Shown here piece by piece: positions 34,706 to 45,010 of a stretch of 64,000 nucleotides of DNA. This stretch comes from Areca catechu (taxonomy: Eukaryota > Streptophyta > Magnoliopsida > Arecales > Arecaceae), in contig CM038052.1 in the NCBI GenBank assembly GCA_021397845.1, positions 136,033,854-136,097,853 of the forward strand. The letters are read 5' to 3'. The position numbers were made by a program, and so were the translations under genes. Numbering within the stretch: position 1 is the stretch's first letter; every line of letters starts with the position of its first letter. The notes under the pieces were generated by a model that saw nothing but the letters and a program-made list of their open reading frames with translations, was not told where the DNA came from and made no database searches.

Positions 34706-36172
34706 GACCCTGATCCAAAATTTAATAGGCCCCAACCTCATCCATGCCAGGAGCCTAGGAGGACCTTATACCGTGATCCCGAGCATAACCTTAGGAAGCC
34801 TAACCATGATATCTATAGTGTGGATCGTGTCTATGAGAGGTCCTTACAATATTCTAGACCAGTCACTCAACAACCCAAGTCTTCTAGATCAAACCATTTA
34901 GATCCACACCCATGCCCAAGTAAGGTCTCTACTAGCTTGAAACCCAGTGTGACCCAGGTTCCTATATCGCAAGAATGTTTGTTTTGTGGAGAAAGAGGCC
35001 ATAAATCTAGTCAGTGCCCATGCATAGGACTGGCTTGTGCACAGCTAAGTGGTAAGAATCCTAAGGATGACATTAATGAGGGAGAACCCAAGCCTACCAA
35101 TGAGGAAGAAAGGTTAGGTATGACAAGCCTAGAATCAGTTGACCCGATTACCACTGACCCGAAACCCATTGAAGATGGCATCGAGGAAGTATATGATGCT
35201 GGCTTGAGTCTAGTTGATGAATATGAGGGGGAAGAACTTGAAGAATATGACATCGATACTATTGGTTCCTTACCTGAGGAGACCTTGGAAAGCAACCAAG
35301 TGGTAGGACCTAGTTCAGAAATTCAAGAGATTTGTGAGAATCAGGTTCCTTTAGTCAAATACCCCCAGGAAGAACTCATAGTGTTAGCCCGAGCTATCAG
35401 TTCCTACCCTCTAATGACAGTCATTTTCCAAGTACCAATTGAAGATCTTTGCACTGAACTATTTAAGTTTGCCCACCCTATGGTAGATCCTCTCCTTAGG
35501 ATGACTGAATCAAGCCTCTTACAATTGGACCTTGTCCCATGCCCAGCCACTAAGGTCTCTCCCGTAATCTCAGTTGAACATCCTTGTCTTGAGCGGATTG
35601 ATTCACCCAGTCCAGTAGAAGTCCTCCTTATGGCCCCAGACCCCTTCCTTCGCATGACTGACCTACCCTTCTATAGAGTATACCTTTCCGCACCCATAGG
35701 TCAAATTTCAAGTCTTGAGGTCATCATCCATAGGCCCTCCCATGAATCATTCTCTAATCCAATTCTTGAGAAAGTGGATCATTATTTGCTTAGAGAACAA
35801 ACCTTAACTATTGCAATCACATGTCCTAGGTTACTTTCCGAACCATCTCTTGATCCATTCCTAGGAGTAGCAAACTTTTCCTTTCGTAAGGATGACCAGT
35901 TGACACTCATAGATCACCATTCAAACCTTCAGGTCACCACCTTTAGTCAACAGGTAATTCGAGACTCCACCTCATATCTCCTCCCTTTCTCTAGGACTTC
36001 CAATGCTTCTTACACCTTCCAAGTATACTTTGTCGAAGCCTTTAGAGTGAACCACGTGTCAGAACCTATTAGGTTTGCCACCTACTTCTGGAAGACCTTA
36101 TGGCACCTACTAGGCATCCATAATAAATTTTCATGCTCTGCATGCCCTCCTCCGACCCAAGGTCAAACCTAG
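34703..36172 (+). CDS. E2 Gag zinc knuckle fused to a long unknown segment (489 codons)
   Basis: Residues 1-90 are a basic, Pro-rich Gag tail (RKPNHDIYSVDRVYERSLQY). Residues 92-105 are a CCHC zinc knuckle (CLFCGERGHKSSQC), an RNA-binding motif. About 125-200 is very acidic (EDGIEEVYDAGLSLVDEYEG). From about 200 to 489 I recognise no family: no protease, RT or integrase motif. Within it, motifs recur: DPLLRMTE (262), DPFLRMTD (313), DPFLGVAN (384), and HPCLERID (293), NPILEKVD (352), suggesting degenerate internal repeats of about 50-70 residues. It ends CSACPPPTQGQT. The frame is wholly open although the region should hold pol. It may be captured DNA or a product of its own; function unknown. 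The first 'codon' is TTG, so translation must enter from upstream or by the shift near 34700. Confidence 0.65.
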   Translation: MDPDPKFNRPQPHPCQEPRRTLYRDPEHNLRKPNHDIYSVDRVYERSLQYSRPVTQQPKSSRSNHLDPHPCPSKVSTSLKPSVTQVPISQECLFCGERGHKSSQCPCIGLACAQLSGKNPKDDINEGEPKPTNEEERLGMTSLESVDPITTDPKPIEDGIEEVYDAGLSLVDEYEGEELEEYDIDTIGSLPEETLESNQVVGPSSEIQEICENQVPLVKYPQEELIVLARAISSYPLMTVIFQVPIEDLCTELFKFAHPMVDPLLRMTESSLLQLDLVPCPATKVSPVISVEHPCLERIDSPSPVEVLLMAPDPFLRMTDLPFYRVYLSAPIGQISSLEVIIHRPSHESFSNPILEKVDHYLLREQTLTIAITCPRLLSEPSLDPFLGVANFSFRKDDQLTLIDHHSNLQVTTFSQQVIRDSTSYLLPFSRTSNASYTFQVYFVEAFRVNHVSEPIRFATYFWKTLWHLLGIHNKFSCSACPPPTQGQT

Positions 36173-36369
36173 AGAGCCTTAGTTTGTTAGGTTTAGACCT
36201 AAGGTTCCTTTGTAATAAAGTCCATTCTTTAGGAATGTGTCGTCAGTCTAGTTTAGTTTTCTTGACCCTTTACTAGGTTTTGGCTCAGATTTTGGTTTGA
36301 TTGAGAGCACCGGGAATTGGGATTTGTATTTTGTTCAGGACTGAAATTGCATTCAATGTTTCGATCAAT

Positions 36370-37148
36370 AGGTCTATAGGCTAGAGTCCCTTTGAAATTA
36401 TTCATGGATACAAGCCTCACACACCACTTGATCTGATTTCACTATTAGCCCACACACACAAGTCTCTTGATGCACTTGCATAGCATGTAAAGGACTTGCA
36501 TAAAGAAATTCATGCCAAAATAACTTTAAGTAATGAAACTTATAAGAAGTTGGCTGATTCTCAAAGACGAGTCAAAACTTTTGTTGAGAGAGACTATGTA
36601 AGATTAGGTTAAGGCTTGAGTAGTTTTCTCCTGGAACTGTTAGAAAGTTACATGCTAGAGGAGCTGGACCATTTAGAGTAGTGAAGAGAGTAGGATCCAA
36701 TGCCTATGTGCTCGAGTTGCCTCCAGAACTAGGCAATAGCTCTACTTTCAACATTACAGACCTAGTAGAGTACAGGGGGCCAGTTGTGATTCCCAGTGAG
36801 CCTTTTGAACCTAATCCTGTTATTGAGAGTGATCCCGACCCTGTGTGTCCACCAACAAACTGGCCTGTGAGGAAAGAGCAGATTGAAAAGATCCTGAATG
36901 ATCAGGTTATCTCTACTCGTAATCGAGGATACCAAAGATACTTGGTCCGCTGGCAAGGAAGGCCAGACTCTGATGACTCTTGGATCTCCCGAGAAGAACT
37001 ACAAGATTTGGATCCAGACCTCTTGGAGAGATACCAGAGCCAACTTGAGCCTTACTCGACAAGGTCGAGTTCCTCCCACCCTGGGAGAATTGGTGCGTGC
37101 ACCAGACTCAGAAGAAGACTTCAGGGCTCCATCTGGATCTCTGATTGA
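36370..37148 (+). pseudogene. E2 integrase C-terminal tail and chromodomain
   Basis: Starts with an integrase tail (GYKPHTPLDLISLLAHTHKS) containing a stop near 36480, then HVKDLHKEIHAKITLSNETY and a shift near 36600-36640. From about 36640 it is open: KLHARGAGPFRVVKRVGSNA, YVLELPPELGNSSTFNITDL. The chromodomain is about 36867-37040 (RKEQIEKILNDQVIS, YLVRWQGRPDSDDSWISREE). Chromodomains steer integration to marked histones. Here one cage Trp (VRWQG) is present while the aromatic residue after G is replaced (RPDSDDSW), as in plant group II chromodomains. The catalytic core upstream is absent. Confidence 0.8.
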
Positions 37149-38729
37149 CCTTGCCCGAAGAATTATGGTTTTCTGGTTTTGTAATAAGGGTTGACCTGAT
37201 CAACTCAATTTTGAGTCTGTAATTTTGTCATTTCAATTTTGTTGGGTCATGTTGACTCAGTCCAAGTCCAAGGCCAAAGTAGGTGTCATTCCCTTTGCCA
37301 TAGGGCACCACATTTTCCAGCTACAAGTGGGTGCCACACTCCCTACCACATCTCCATCCAGTGTACCTTGGTCCCCACGCCTCAAGTAAGCAGGTTCTTT
37401 TTTCTTGCACCACTTGGGGGAGAAATCCATCAAGATACCTCAATCCAAGGAGGAGCCAACTTCTTTCCAGATAAACCCAAGCCAGGATGGCAAGAATTTT
37501 TCTTGAAGAGAGGATCAAGGAGGTGCCCACAATGTTCCATAAAAATCCAAGTTATAAAAGGGAAGAGAGCATGTCTTGGGGAGAAAATCAAGGAGGCATC
37601 CAAAAGTTTCCAAAAGTGCCAAAGCCATGAAAGGAAGAAGCCTAAACTTGGAGCAAGACTAGGAGGTGTCCAAAAGAGCCAAACCATGAAGGGAAAATCC
37701 TTGATTCATGGAGAGATACTAGGAGACACCCCAAACCTGCCATTTGGAGCTGATTTTCAAGTTTTCTTGGAGTTTTTGGGCTGCCCACTCATGGAAGGAG
37801 TCTTGGGAAGAGAATTTGATGCCTAAAGTGTGGGTTAGTCCTATTAGTCCTACATGGGAAATGTATAAAATTTATTTCTTTGTTATGTCTATATATTCAA
37901 CTCTATGTAACTCTTGAATTTAAAAATGATGAATGAAATCAATTTCTTTGTGAGCAACTTTGTGTTTCTCTCTTCTGCACTTGTATTCAGGTGTTGAGCT
38001 CCGTGAAGGAGTAAATCCGGGTTCCCTAGGAACCTTGAGGAGGTGTGAGATCTCCAACCCCAAACCTAGCTTAGTCACCCATCTCTACTCCACCACCACC
38101 AAACCCTAATTTTCCATCTTCATCCCACGGCCCTCTCTTCCACATCGAAGCCGGTCACAGCATCCAGGTTCAGATCAACTGTTTCAACTGCAGAGCCAGT
38201 TCAAAGGAGAGTCAGATCAGTATCAAGATCTCCGGAACTTCTACATCCAACAATCTTCATTAAGTCCTCAAGTCAGTGTCTTTCTTTGAGTTTCTGGGTC
38301 TTCTTTGTTCTTCTTCTTCCAGATCCTGAGTTCGAGAAGGAGGCCAACCTTGCCATAGGATACAATCCGAGGATCCATTGCGAAGATACCCCATCTCCAA
38401 GGACCTACAATCTGCTCGAGAGTGTCTTCCAATTGAAGCAACGAGAGATATCACTACTAGGTAACAAGAACCTTCCCTTCTCACTTTGTCTATTTCGTTG
38501 AAACTCAGAGCAAACCTAGATCTGGGGGTTTCTCAATCCCCAGCGATCCTACTTCTGAGTTACTCTGATAATCCACTCCTTTTAATTGTGCTCTCTGTCA
38601 TTTCTTAGTTTCTTTCAACATTAGTATCTTTCCTTTGAGTCAAAGCCAACTTCTGAAAATATATTAAAAAAAAATACATTAATTTTAATTTACTTCCGCA
38701 TCACATCTTCTCTTCTTCGTTTTGCATCA
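37091..38729 (+). repeat. E2 3' LTR
   Basis: TGGTGCGTGCACC to TTTTGCATCA, 1639 bp, preceded by ACCCTGGGAGAAT as a weak polypurine tract. It overlaps the last codons of the chromodomain frame, which runs into the LTR, as often seen in chromoviruses. A few single-base gaps relative to the 5' LTR. Confidence 0.92.
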
Positions 38730-39517
38730 GAGAGTCTAGATCGGACTCTACTACTAGAGAAGGAAGGAATGTTATTATCGATCCATCACATAGTAGATCG
38801 ATGACCCAGACTTCTTCCTGCAATATTCAACCTATCTGGAGCCCGATTAAGCTCAAATTTGACTGGGAGGAAGCCTAGCCAAGATCTATTTAAAGGACCC
38901 TTGTGCTAAGAAGAAATCATCTTAGAGAGACAAAGACAGTATAGAGTAGAACACTACTTGGGTTACGGGCTGGCCTTTAAGAGTGGGGTCTCTTAGAGGA
39001 GAGTGCTGTCCCTACGCCATCTTTGAGCTGACTTCACCATTAAGATCAAAGATTCAAAGCAAAGGAAGCAGATAAGCATAGTTCGCTCCAAGAAGTATGA
39101 AGGAAGAAGTGGAGTTCACCAACCATCTTCCTGATGAGATTGCGCCGATCCATCTCCTATCTTGTTACATTTTTTTTAGTTTATTCAATTGCAATTTGTA
39201 GTAGGATCCTATTTTTTAATATAAAGATTATTTTCCTTCCATCTCAAAATATTTGTCCTTCGTTTCATTGCAAGTTGTTGCTAGAATCTAAGTAATAGAT
39301 CCTAGTACCACGTATTTATTTTTTATATTTTAATTTCTATTTCTTTGGCTTTGATCTCTTTATTTTTTTAAATTAAAGATTTTAAAATATTTAATATACT
39401 GCCTTCCCTGTGGATTCGACTTGACTCACCTTTTCTATGGATTTTTTAATTTAATATAGGAGTCAGTTAAGTAAACTAATAGCCACGATATCTTAACGAC
39501 AACATCAAGGTCAATCA
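38730..39517 (+). repeat. E1 3' LTR, right part (after the E2 insertion)
   Basis: Begins with the second GAGAG (38730-38734) and resumes the LTR at TCTAGATCGGACTCTACT, matching 22055 onward of the 5' LTR. It ends AGGTCAATCA at 39517, followed by GTAGG. Confidence 0.9.
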
Positions 39518-39522
39518 GTAGG

Positions 39523-40430
39523 CTCCCTTGCATCGGTCACATGATCTGGCTGGATGAGCAATTTGTGAGGGCTCGTTTATACCTTTCAGGTATAGGAGTT
39601 GGCTGTCGATGTCCGCTTGGAGGCTTATGGTCGAGCACCTTAAGAATAGTTTGTGTGGGCTCGCTGATACCTCTCGGATACAGGCATTGGCTGCTATTAT
39701 TGTCCACTTAGAGGCTTATGGCCACATGCCTTATGAATGATCCGTGTGAACTCACTGATACCTTTCGGGTATAGGAGTTGGCCATTATTAATATCTGCTC
39801 GAAGGCTTATAGCCATGTACCTTATGAATGGTCAGCATGGGATTTGCTAATACCTTTCGGGCACAGGAGTTGACCATTGTCGATATCCACTCGGAGGCTT
39901 ATGATAGAGCACCTTATAAATGGTCAGAATGGGCTTACTTATACCATTCGTGAATAGGAGTTAGTCACTATCGATGTCTATTCAGAGGTTTATGGTCGAG
40001 CACCTTATTATAGAGTAACTAGGCCTAACTCAGATTGGCTAGCTTAAAAACCTGATGCTTAGTCAATCGGTTAGAGAGATTGTCCCTCTTGACAAGTTAT
40101 CAATCGAATGGTGAGGCTAATTATATGCTTGTAGCATTATCCCACCCAGTAGAGTCAATGATTCTTTTTAACCAAGGGCTCAATTTGTTGGGCGAATGGT
40201 GCATCGGCATTAGAATGGTCTACCATTCACGGAAGCCTTATCCACTTCATGATGGTTCGGCTTAATGCATGGTCAACAACTCTATGGTGGCTTTGATCGA
40301 TGTTACCTCCACACAATCAGATGCTATATCAGGCCCTTGGATTTAGCCAACTTAGGCCTTGTATCTTTAATTGATGGTCATGCTACCTAATTGATGGTCT
40401 GCTTATACCACTGTAGGCCCCATGTGAAGG
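39523..40430. repeat. Right part of unidentified repeat X, with a 91-bp tandem array (39562-40017)
   Basis: Five copies of a unit of about 91 bp, each with a GGGCTCGCTGATACC-like start, a CGGGTATAGGAGTTGGC core and GAGGCTTATGG, ending near CACCTTATGAATGGTC. Copies begin near 39564, 39653, 39744, 39834 and 39926. The array belongs to the sequence E1 inserted into. After it (40018-40430) no gene is recognised; the frame 40080-40265 is not supported. Confidence 0.75.
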
Positions 40431-40432
40431 AA

Positions 40433-41640
40433 AAATATAAGGTTTGTAGAATGCATTTTTAAACTTTTTGAATTAATATTGATATGGGAAAACCCCACCC
40501 TCAGAATCTCAAAGGTCAATAGAGAAGAAAATTGCTCGAATCTAAGCCAGGATAGTCAGGAGTTATGGCTCATCATTCCAGCTTTTGGTATTAAAGCTAT
40601 AGTACCTTGGGTGTGAATATACCGAACCAAAATAACCGAGTTCACCCCACAGGGGTGATGTATTACCAAATTACATAAAAGTAATAAGTGATAGTCCATG
40701 ATTTTTTTTGAAGGACCTCACTATTTATTCAACCTTGTTTCACTAGGATAAAGGGAAGGAGCAATATTTTTGCTCTCAAGCTAGAATTAGGATTAACTTT
40801 GGGCCCTATAGCTATCCACAGAGTGTGAACCTGTGGTCTCCAAGACTCTTCACTGAGCTTTATCTTCAGTCCTCCAAACTTTGCCTAGATTGACATATGA
40901 TCACCTAGATCGATCATAGGCAGATCTCTGATCAGGGAGTATCCGAGCAACAATCTCAAACACAATTGATGTTCGATCTCTCTGACTCTTGGATTCTATG
41001 AGATTCCGATACTAGAGAACCTCAAGACTATTGAGTTCCCTTGCCAAGATCCAAAACCTACCTATTGGCCACTTATCATCGAATGGTGGCTGAAGGAAAG
41101 GCTTACTAATACCCACTTTGGTATACTCTGTATAATAGATAAACAATCAAATCCTATAATTAAAAACCAATCTCAGCTATTAAAGAGGCATGGCCCTTTA
41201 TCATGCCTTAATTCTTGGAGCCATTAAGGTAAATAGAGGGTAGACAAACAAGACAAAACCTTCATCAATAAAAAGAGACTTTTCCAGATGAAGCAAGGGC
41301 ATTTTCCTCTCAACAGCTTTGATAAAAGAGAAGATCTGATCTCCATCTATCTACCAGCCATCACATCAAATATTTTACAAAGTGCCCTTAGAGTTTGAAT
41401 ATAAAAGGGAATGTTCACAGCAAACTCCCTAGAGGTATGTCCCCTTGAATGCATGCTTGTGTTTTACTTCACCTTTATTATACTAGGTTATCTAATATAC
41501 TGAATTGAGTATCGAAGGGCCTTCACTGAAGCCACCTCTTCCAGGGCTTCTTTTGCAGGTATGGCTATCTACATCCCCTCTCTAGCTCACTTTGGCATTC
41601 AAGCGAATTTTAGCATCATCATATAGAGGAATGGCAACTA
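40433..41640 (+). repeat. Tat-2 5' LTR region (limits uncertain)
   Basis: Lies just before the Tat-2 gag. A TATA box (41400-41407) and the downstream phrase ATTGAGTATCGAAGGGCCTT (about 41503) followed by TCTTTTGCAGGTATGGC (about 41550) are typical of the R/U5 part of Tat LTRs. I could not fix the start or the primer site, and the 3' LTR lies outside the window. Confidence 0.5.
41400..41407 (+). promoter_or_regulatory. TATA box in the Tat-2 LTR
   Basis: GAATATAAAAGGGAATG, about 280 bp upstream of the gag start codon, the expected LTR promoter position. Confidence 0.6.
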
Positions 41641-41679
41641 TTCACCCACTGCTCTAAGGAGACTCCTTGTAAAGACCTC

Positions 41680-42915
41680 ATGCCACCCAAAGGTATGTCC
41701 ACTCGGTGCTCTGGTGCCACCACTTCCCAACAGGATAGCCAACCCATTGGGAACTCAGTTCTAGGGATTCAAGTCGACACCCCCCACAGGGAAATCAACT
41801 TGACACCTTAGAAAGACTCTCCTGGCAAGTGCATGAGCTAACTATAGTTGTTCAGGTGATGTAATGTCTTGCAGTACCACCCACTTGGAGCCACGATATC
41901 TCCCACTTTAGCAACATGAGGAACCTGCTCCTCCCTTGCACCCTTGAGGGCCACCCACTTGAGCCACATATTCACCCTTTAGCAACATGAGGACCTGCTC
42001 CTCCCATGGCTCAGGAGGATCTTAAGTAGACAAGGAGGTGCTCCCCTTCACCTTAATCGATGAAAGGTCAACTCTAGCCTGTTCACCTCCACTACCTTCT
42101 ACAGCACACCAAGCCAGAAAATGTTGAGGTAGTCCATAAATTCCTAGAGATAGATAGACACCTTGAAGCCCTACAAGGCTTAGTACTACCCAGAGATGAT
42201 GACCTTAGCTTTACTATTGAATCGCCTTTCGAAGCCCGCATCCTGCAAGAGCCATTGTTGAAACACTTTAAAATGCCATAATTGGAGATGTATGATAAGT
42301 TTACTGATCCAGTAGACCACCTACAGGGCTTCAAAATGATGATGCTCTTGTACGGAGCCATTGATGCAGTGTTGTATTTGCCTTCCCTTTAACTCTCAAA
42401 AATTTGGTGTGATATTGGTATTTTAGCTTAAAACCAGGTTCCATTCACTCGTTTGACTAGTTAAGTCAATCTTTTGTTTCTCATTTTGCTAGTAGCCATA
42501 GCTATGGTGGAGTTCTAACTCCCTGATTCACATCAAACAAAATGGAGAACCCCTCAGGTCTTATGTAAGTTAGTTCATCAAAGCAGCCCTCGAGATGTAT
42601 AACCTCAATCATTCAATTGCCATGACCACCATGAAGTGTAGTCTTCATCAGTGTCCCTTTCTTTGCTCTTTAAAAAATAAACTATCAATGAGTTTTTCTA
42701 AGATGCTTACCAAGGTTGAGAAATATGCCCATGCGGATGGGGCATACGATGCTCATGTTCCACTGACCGTTCCTCCCTCTCTAACTCCTATTCTTGCGAC
42801 CATTTTGTCGCCTACTTCAGCACTCAATGAGCAACCTTCGGTCTCAGAATTTGCCCCCCAGAAGAGAAGACTGAGGGACATGGATGAGAAGCTAGTCGCC
42901 CTTATGATATAGAAG
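41680..42915 (+). pseudogene. Tat-2 gag
   Basis: Starts MPPKGMSTRCSGATTSQQDS at the ATG 41680. After stops and shifts come LEMYDKFTDPVDHLQGFKMM (42290-42345) and the open stretch 42595-42912 (MYNLNHSIAMTTMKCSLHQC, FSKMLTKVEKYAHADGAYDA), which are Tat Gag capsid blocks. It would build the element's particle. A Pro/Ser-rich tail follows (LTPILATILSPTSALNEQPS). No intact protein remains. Confidence 0.82.
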
Positions 42916-44080
42916 GACGTTCTCCAAGATTCAGTGCCTTTGATGTCCCTACTAGCTTGGTGTCTGCCACCATGAAAGTTCAGCCATTACACCCCTCTAG
43001 ATGCCCCATGTACCTAAGTCCTAATACAAATTCAAAGATAGTTGCTTGAAGCCAGGAAGATGTAATCGAAGCCTGAATGAAGGAATCAGAATAAATATTG
43101 CCTTTATCACCGAGACAACGGCCACAACATACAAGAATGTATACAACTCCAAGATGAAATAGAGAGCTTATCTATCATGGTAGGCTAAACTGGTTCCTTT
43201 AGGACCGAGGAAAAAGACATGATGCTCTGGTCCCATGTCTACATGAACCACCACCAAGAGTGGAAGAGCCCACCAATCGAATCCTAGAGATGATATCAAT
43301 GCAATTATCAGAGGGCCAGAGGAAGAAGTTAGAACCAACAACCCAGAAGGGAGTCTTGTTGAAGCTATTACTTTTACTTTAGCCAATGCAAATGACTCCA
43401 ATATCCTCACCATAATCCTATTGTCGTAACTCTTAACATCGATGACTAATGTCCCCATGTACTTATGGATACTGGAGCTCGATAGATATTTTATTTTATG
43501 ATTTCTTCTTAAAGTTGAATATTCCTCCACAATGACTAAGAAATAGATGCATCAATAACTGGGTTCTCGAAGAAATCAATCCCTATTGAGGGTATTATCA
43601 CTTTGCCCGTGATAGTGGGAAGTGCCCCCCAATGCTTCCAAATATGCCTCACCTTTACAATTGTAAAAACTCCTTCAACCTACAATATCATATTCGACAG
43701 ACTGGGATTAAATGCCCTATAGGCAATAGTGTCTACCTATTACTTTTAATGAGGTTTCCCATACTTGAGGGAGTGGGCGAAGTACGTGGAAACCATGTTT
43801 TAGCTAAACAATGCTACCTAGTAGCCCATCAAATTTGACAAGCTGGCCCCCTAGATGGTCTCTTGATCGAAGGGCTGAACATCAGAGATAAGCTGATCGA
43901 AGAAAGAGAAAAGCCTATAGAGGATCTTGTGGCCATCCCATTACATGACGGAGATCTTCAATATTGTTCAAATAGGTTCCAGGCTAGATAAAGACAAAAT
44001 GGCAGCTAACACTTTTTTTGTAAAAAAATGCTGATATTTTTGCCTAAACTCTTGTGGATATTCTAGTGATTGATCCCAAA
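42916..44080 (+). pseudogene. Tat-2 zinc-knuckle and aspartic protease region
   Basis: A cysteine/histidine-containing piece (YCLYHRDNGHNIQECIQLQD) lies near 43095-43155, the spot of a Gag zinc knuckle. The protease active site is LMDTGA, with D-T-G at 43468-43476, then ILFYDFFLKL in broken frames. Downstream 43560-43850 has further protease/linker pieces (TYNIIFDRLGLNAL-like). Heavily frameshifted. Confidence 0.7.
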
Positions 44081-45010
44081 GTAATGATGCATCATCTGAA
44101 AGTAAACCTGAATCACCACCTTGTCAAGTAGAAGAAAAGGAGTTTTGCACCTAAATGACAAAGAGCCATAATAGAAGAAGTACAAAGGCTCATAGATGCA
44201 AGGTTCATTCGAGAAGTTGACTATCCTGAATGGCTGGCCAATGTAGTGCTATTCAAAAAGCCATGAAAAGTAGAAATGTGTATAGATTTTATAGATCTCA
44301 ACAAAAGCCTATTATCACTACCCCACTTCCTTGCATTAACCCACAAGTTGATGCAATAACTTATCACAAGCTCCTGACTTTCATAATGCCTTTTCAAAAT
44401 ATAATCAAATCTAAATGGTACCTGAAAATGAAGAAAAAATCTCTTTAAACTGACAAGGGCCTATTTTATTATAGGGTATACCATTTGGCTTAAAAATGTG
44501 AGAGCAACTTACCAGTGGCTAATGAACAAGATGTTTTAGGATCAAATTGACCGAAACATGGAAGTTTACATCAATGACATGTTGGTCAAGAGCCATGCAT
44601 CCCAGAGCCTATGGAGGATCTTGAAGAAACCTTTTCTACTTTGTGACAATATTAGATGAAGCTGAACCCTGTAAATGTGCTTTTGGAGTTACTTCGGGGA
44701 AGTTCCTTGGCTTTACAATGTCCGAACGATGGAGTAAAGCTACTCGAAGAAGATCTATGTTCTAAGACAAAATGGCCATCCCAAAATTATAAAAGAAGTC
44801 TAGAGGCTTACCAAGCAAGTTGCAACCCTTAACCGATTTATTTCCAAATTAGTCAAATAGTGTCTACCCTTTTTTAGATATTAAAAAGTCGAAGGACTTC
44901 CAATGGATTGAAGAATGCAAGAAGGCATTTGAAGAGTTGAAAGCTTATCTTGGCACACCTCCACTCCTTAGCAAACCTAAAGAAGGTGAAGAATTGTATC
45001 TGTACTTGGT
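44081..45010 (+). pseudogene. Tat-2 reverse transcriptase
   Basis: Blocks across frames: HHLKVNLNHHLVK near 44092-44130, IIEEVQRLIDARFIREVDYP-like near 44170-44225, EWLANVV, then LLTFIMPF, GLKNVRATYQWLMNKMF-like at 44485-44535, and the catalytic region as VYINDMLVKSHAS near 44565-44600, where the YVDD box reads YIND. SGKFLGFTMSER follows near 44695. The usual Tat RT order is kept, but deletions and stops make it inactive. Confidence 0.8.

Larger units (their letters stand above)
31941..38729 (+). mobile_element. E2: non-autonomous chromovirus-like Ty3/gypsy element inserted in the E1 3' LTR
   Basis: 6789 bp with GAGAG duplicated at both ends. LTRs of 1656 and 1639 bp, TGGTG...GCATCA. Perfect tRNA-iMet primer site. 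The interior (33597-37090) encodes a shortened Gag with a zinc knuckle, a long unknown segment, and only the C-terminal tail of integrase plus a chromodomain. Protease, RT, RNase H and the integrase core are absent, so it depends on another element. LTRs differ by only a few percent by eye, much less than those of E1, in agreement with its position inside E1. Confidence 0.93.
21317..39517 (+). mobile_element. E1: Athila-lineage Ty3/gypsy retrotransposon, complete but decayed, split by E2
   Basis: Bounded by GTAGG on both sides. LTRs begin TGATAATTAT and end CTATCA / CAATCA. Without E2 and its target duplication it is about 11.4 kb, a normal size for Athila. Order: 5' LTR, tRNA-Asp-type primer site, long leader, gag, protease with the Athila-style D-L-G-A active site, RT, RNase H, integrase, long tail, purine tract, 3' LTR. 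Every coding part carries stops and shifts. I found no envelope-like ORF in the tail, though many Athila elements have one. LTRs differ by roughly a tenth by eye, so it is old. Confidence 0.92.

Noticed and set aside
21312..39522. First reading of the E1 LTR end at ...GACAACATCA (39507)
   Set aside because: It gave unequal target duplications. Moving the end to ...CAATCA (39517) and CTATCA (22845) gives GTAGG on both sides.
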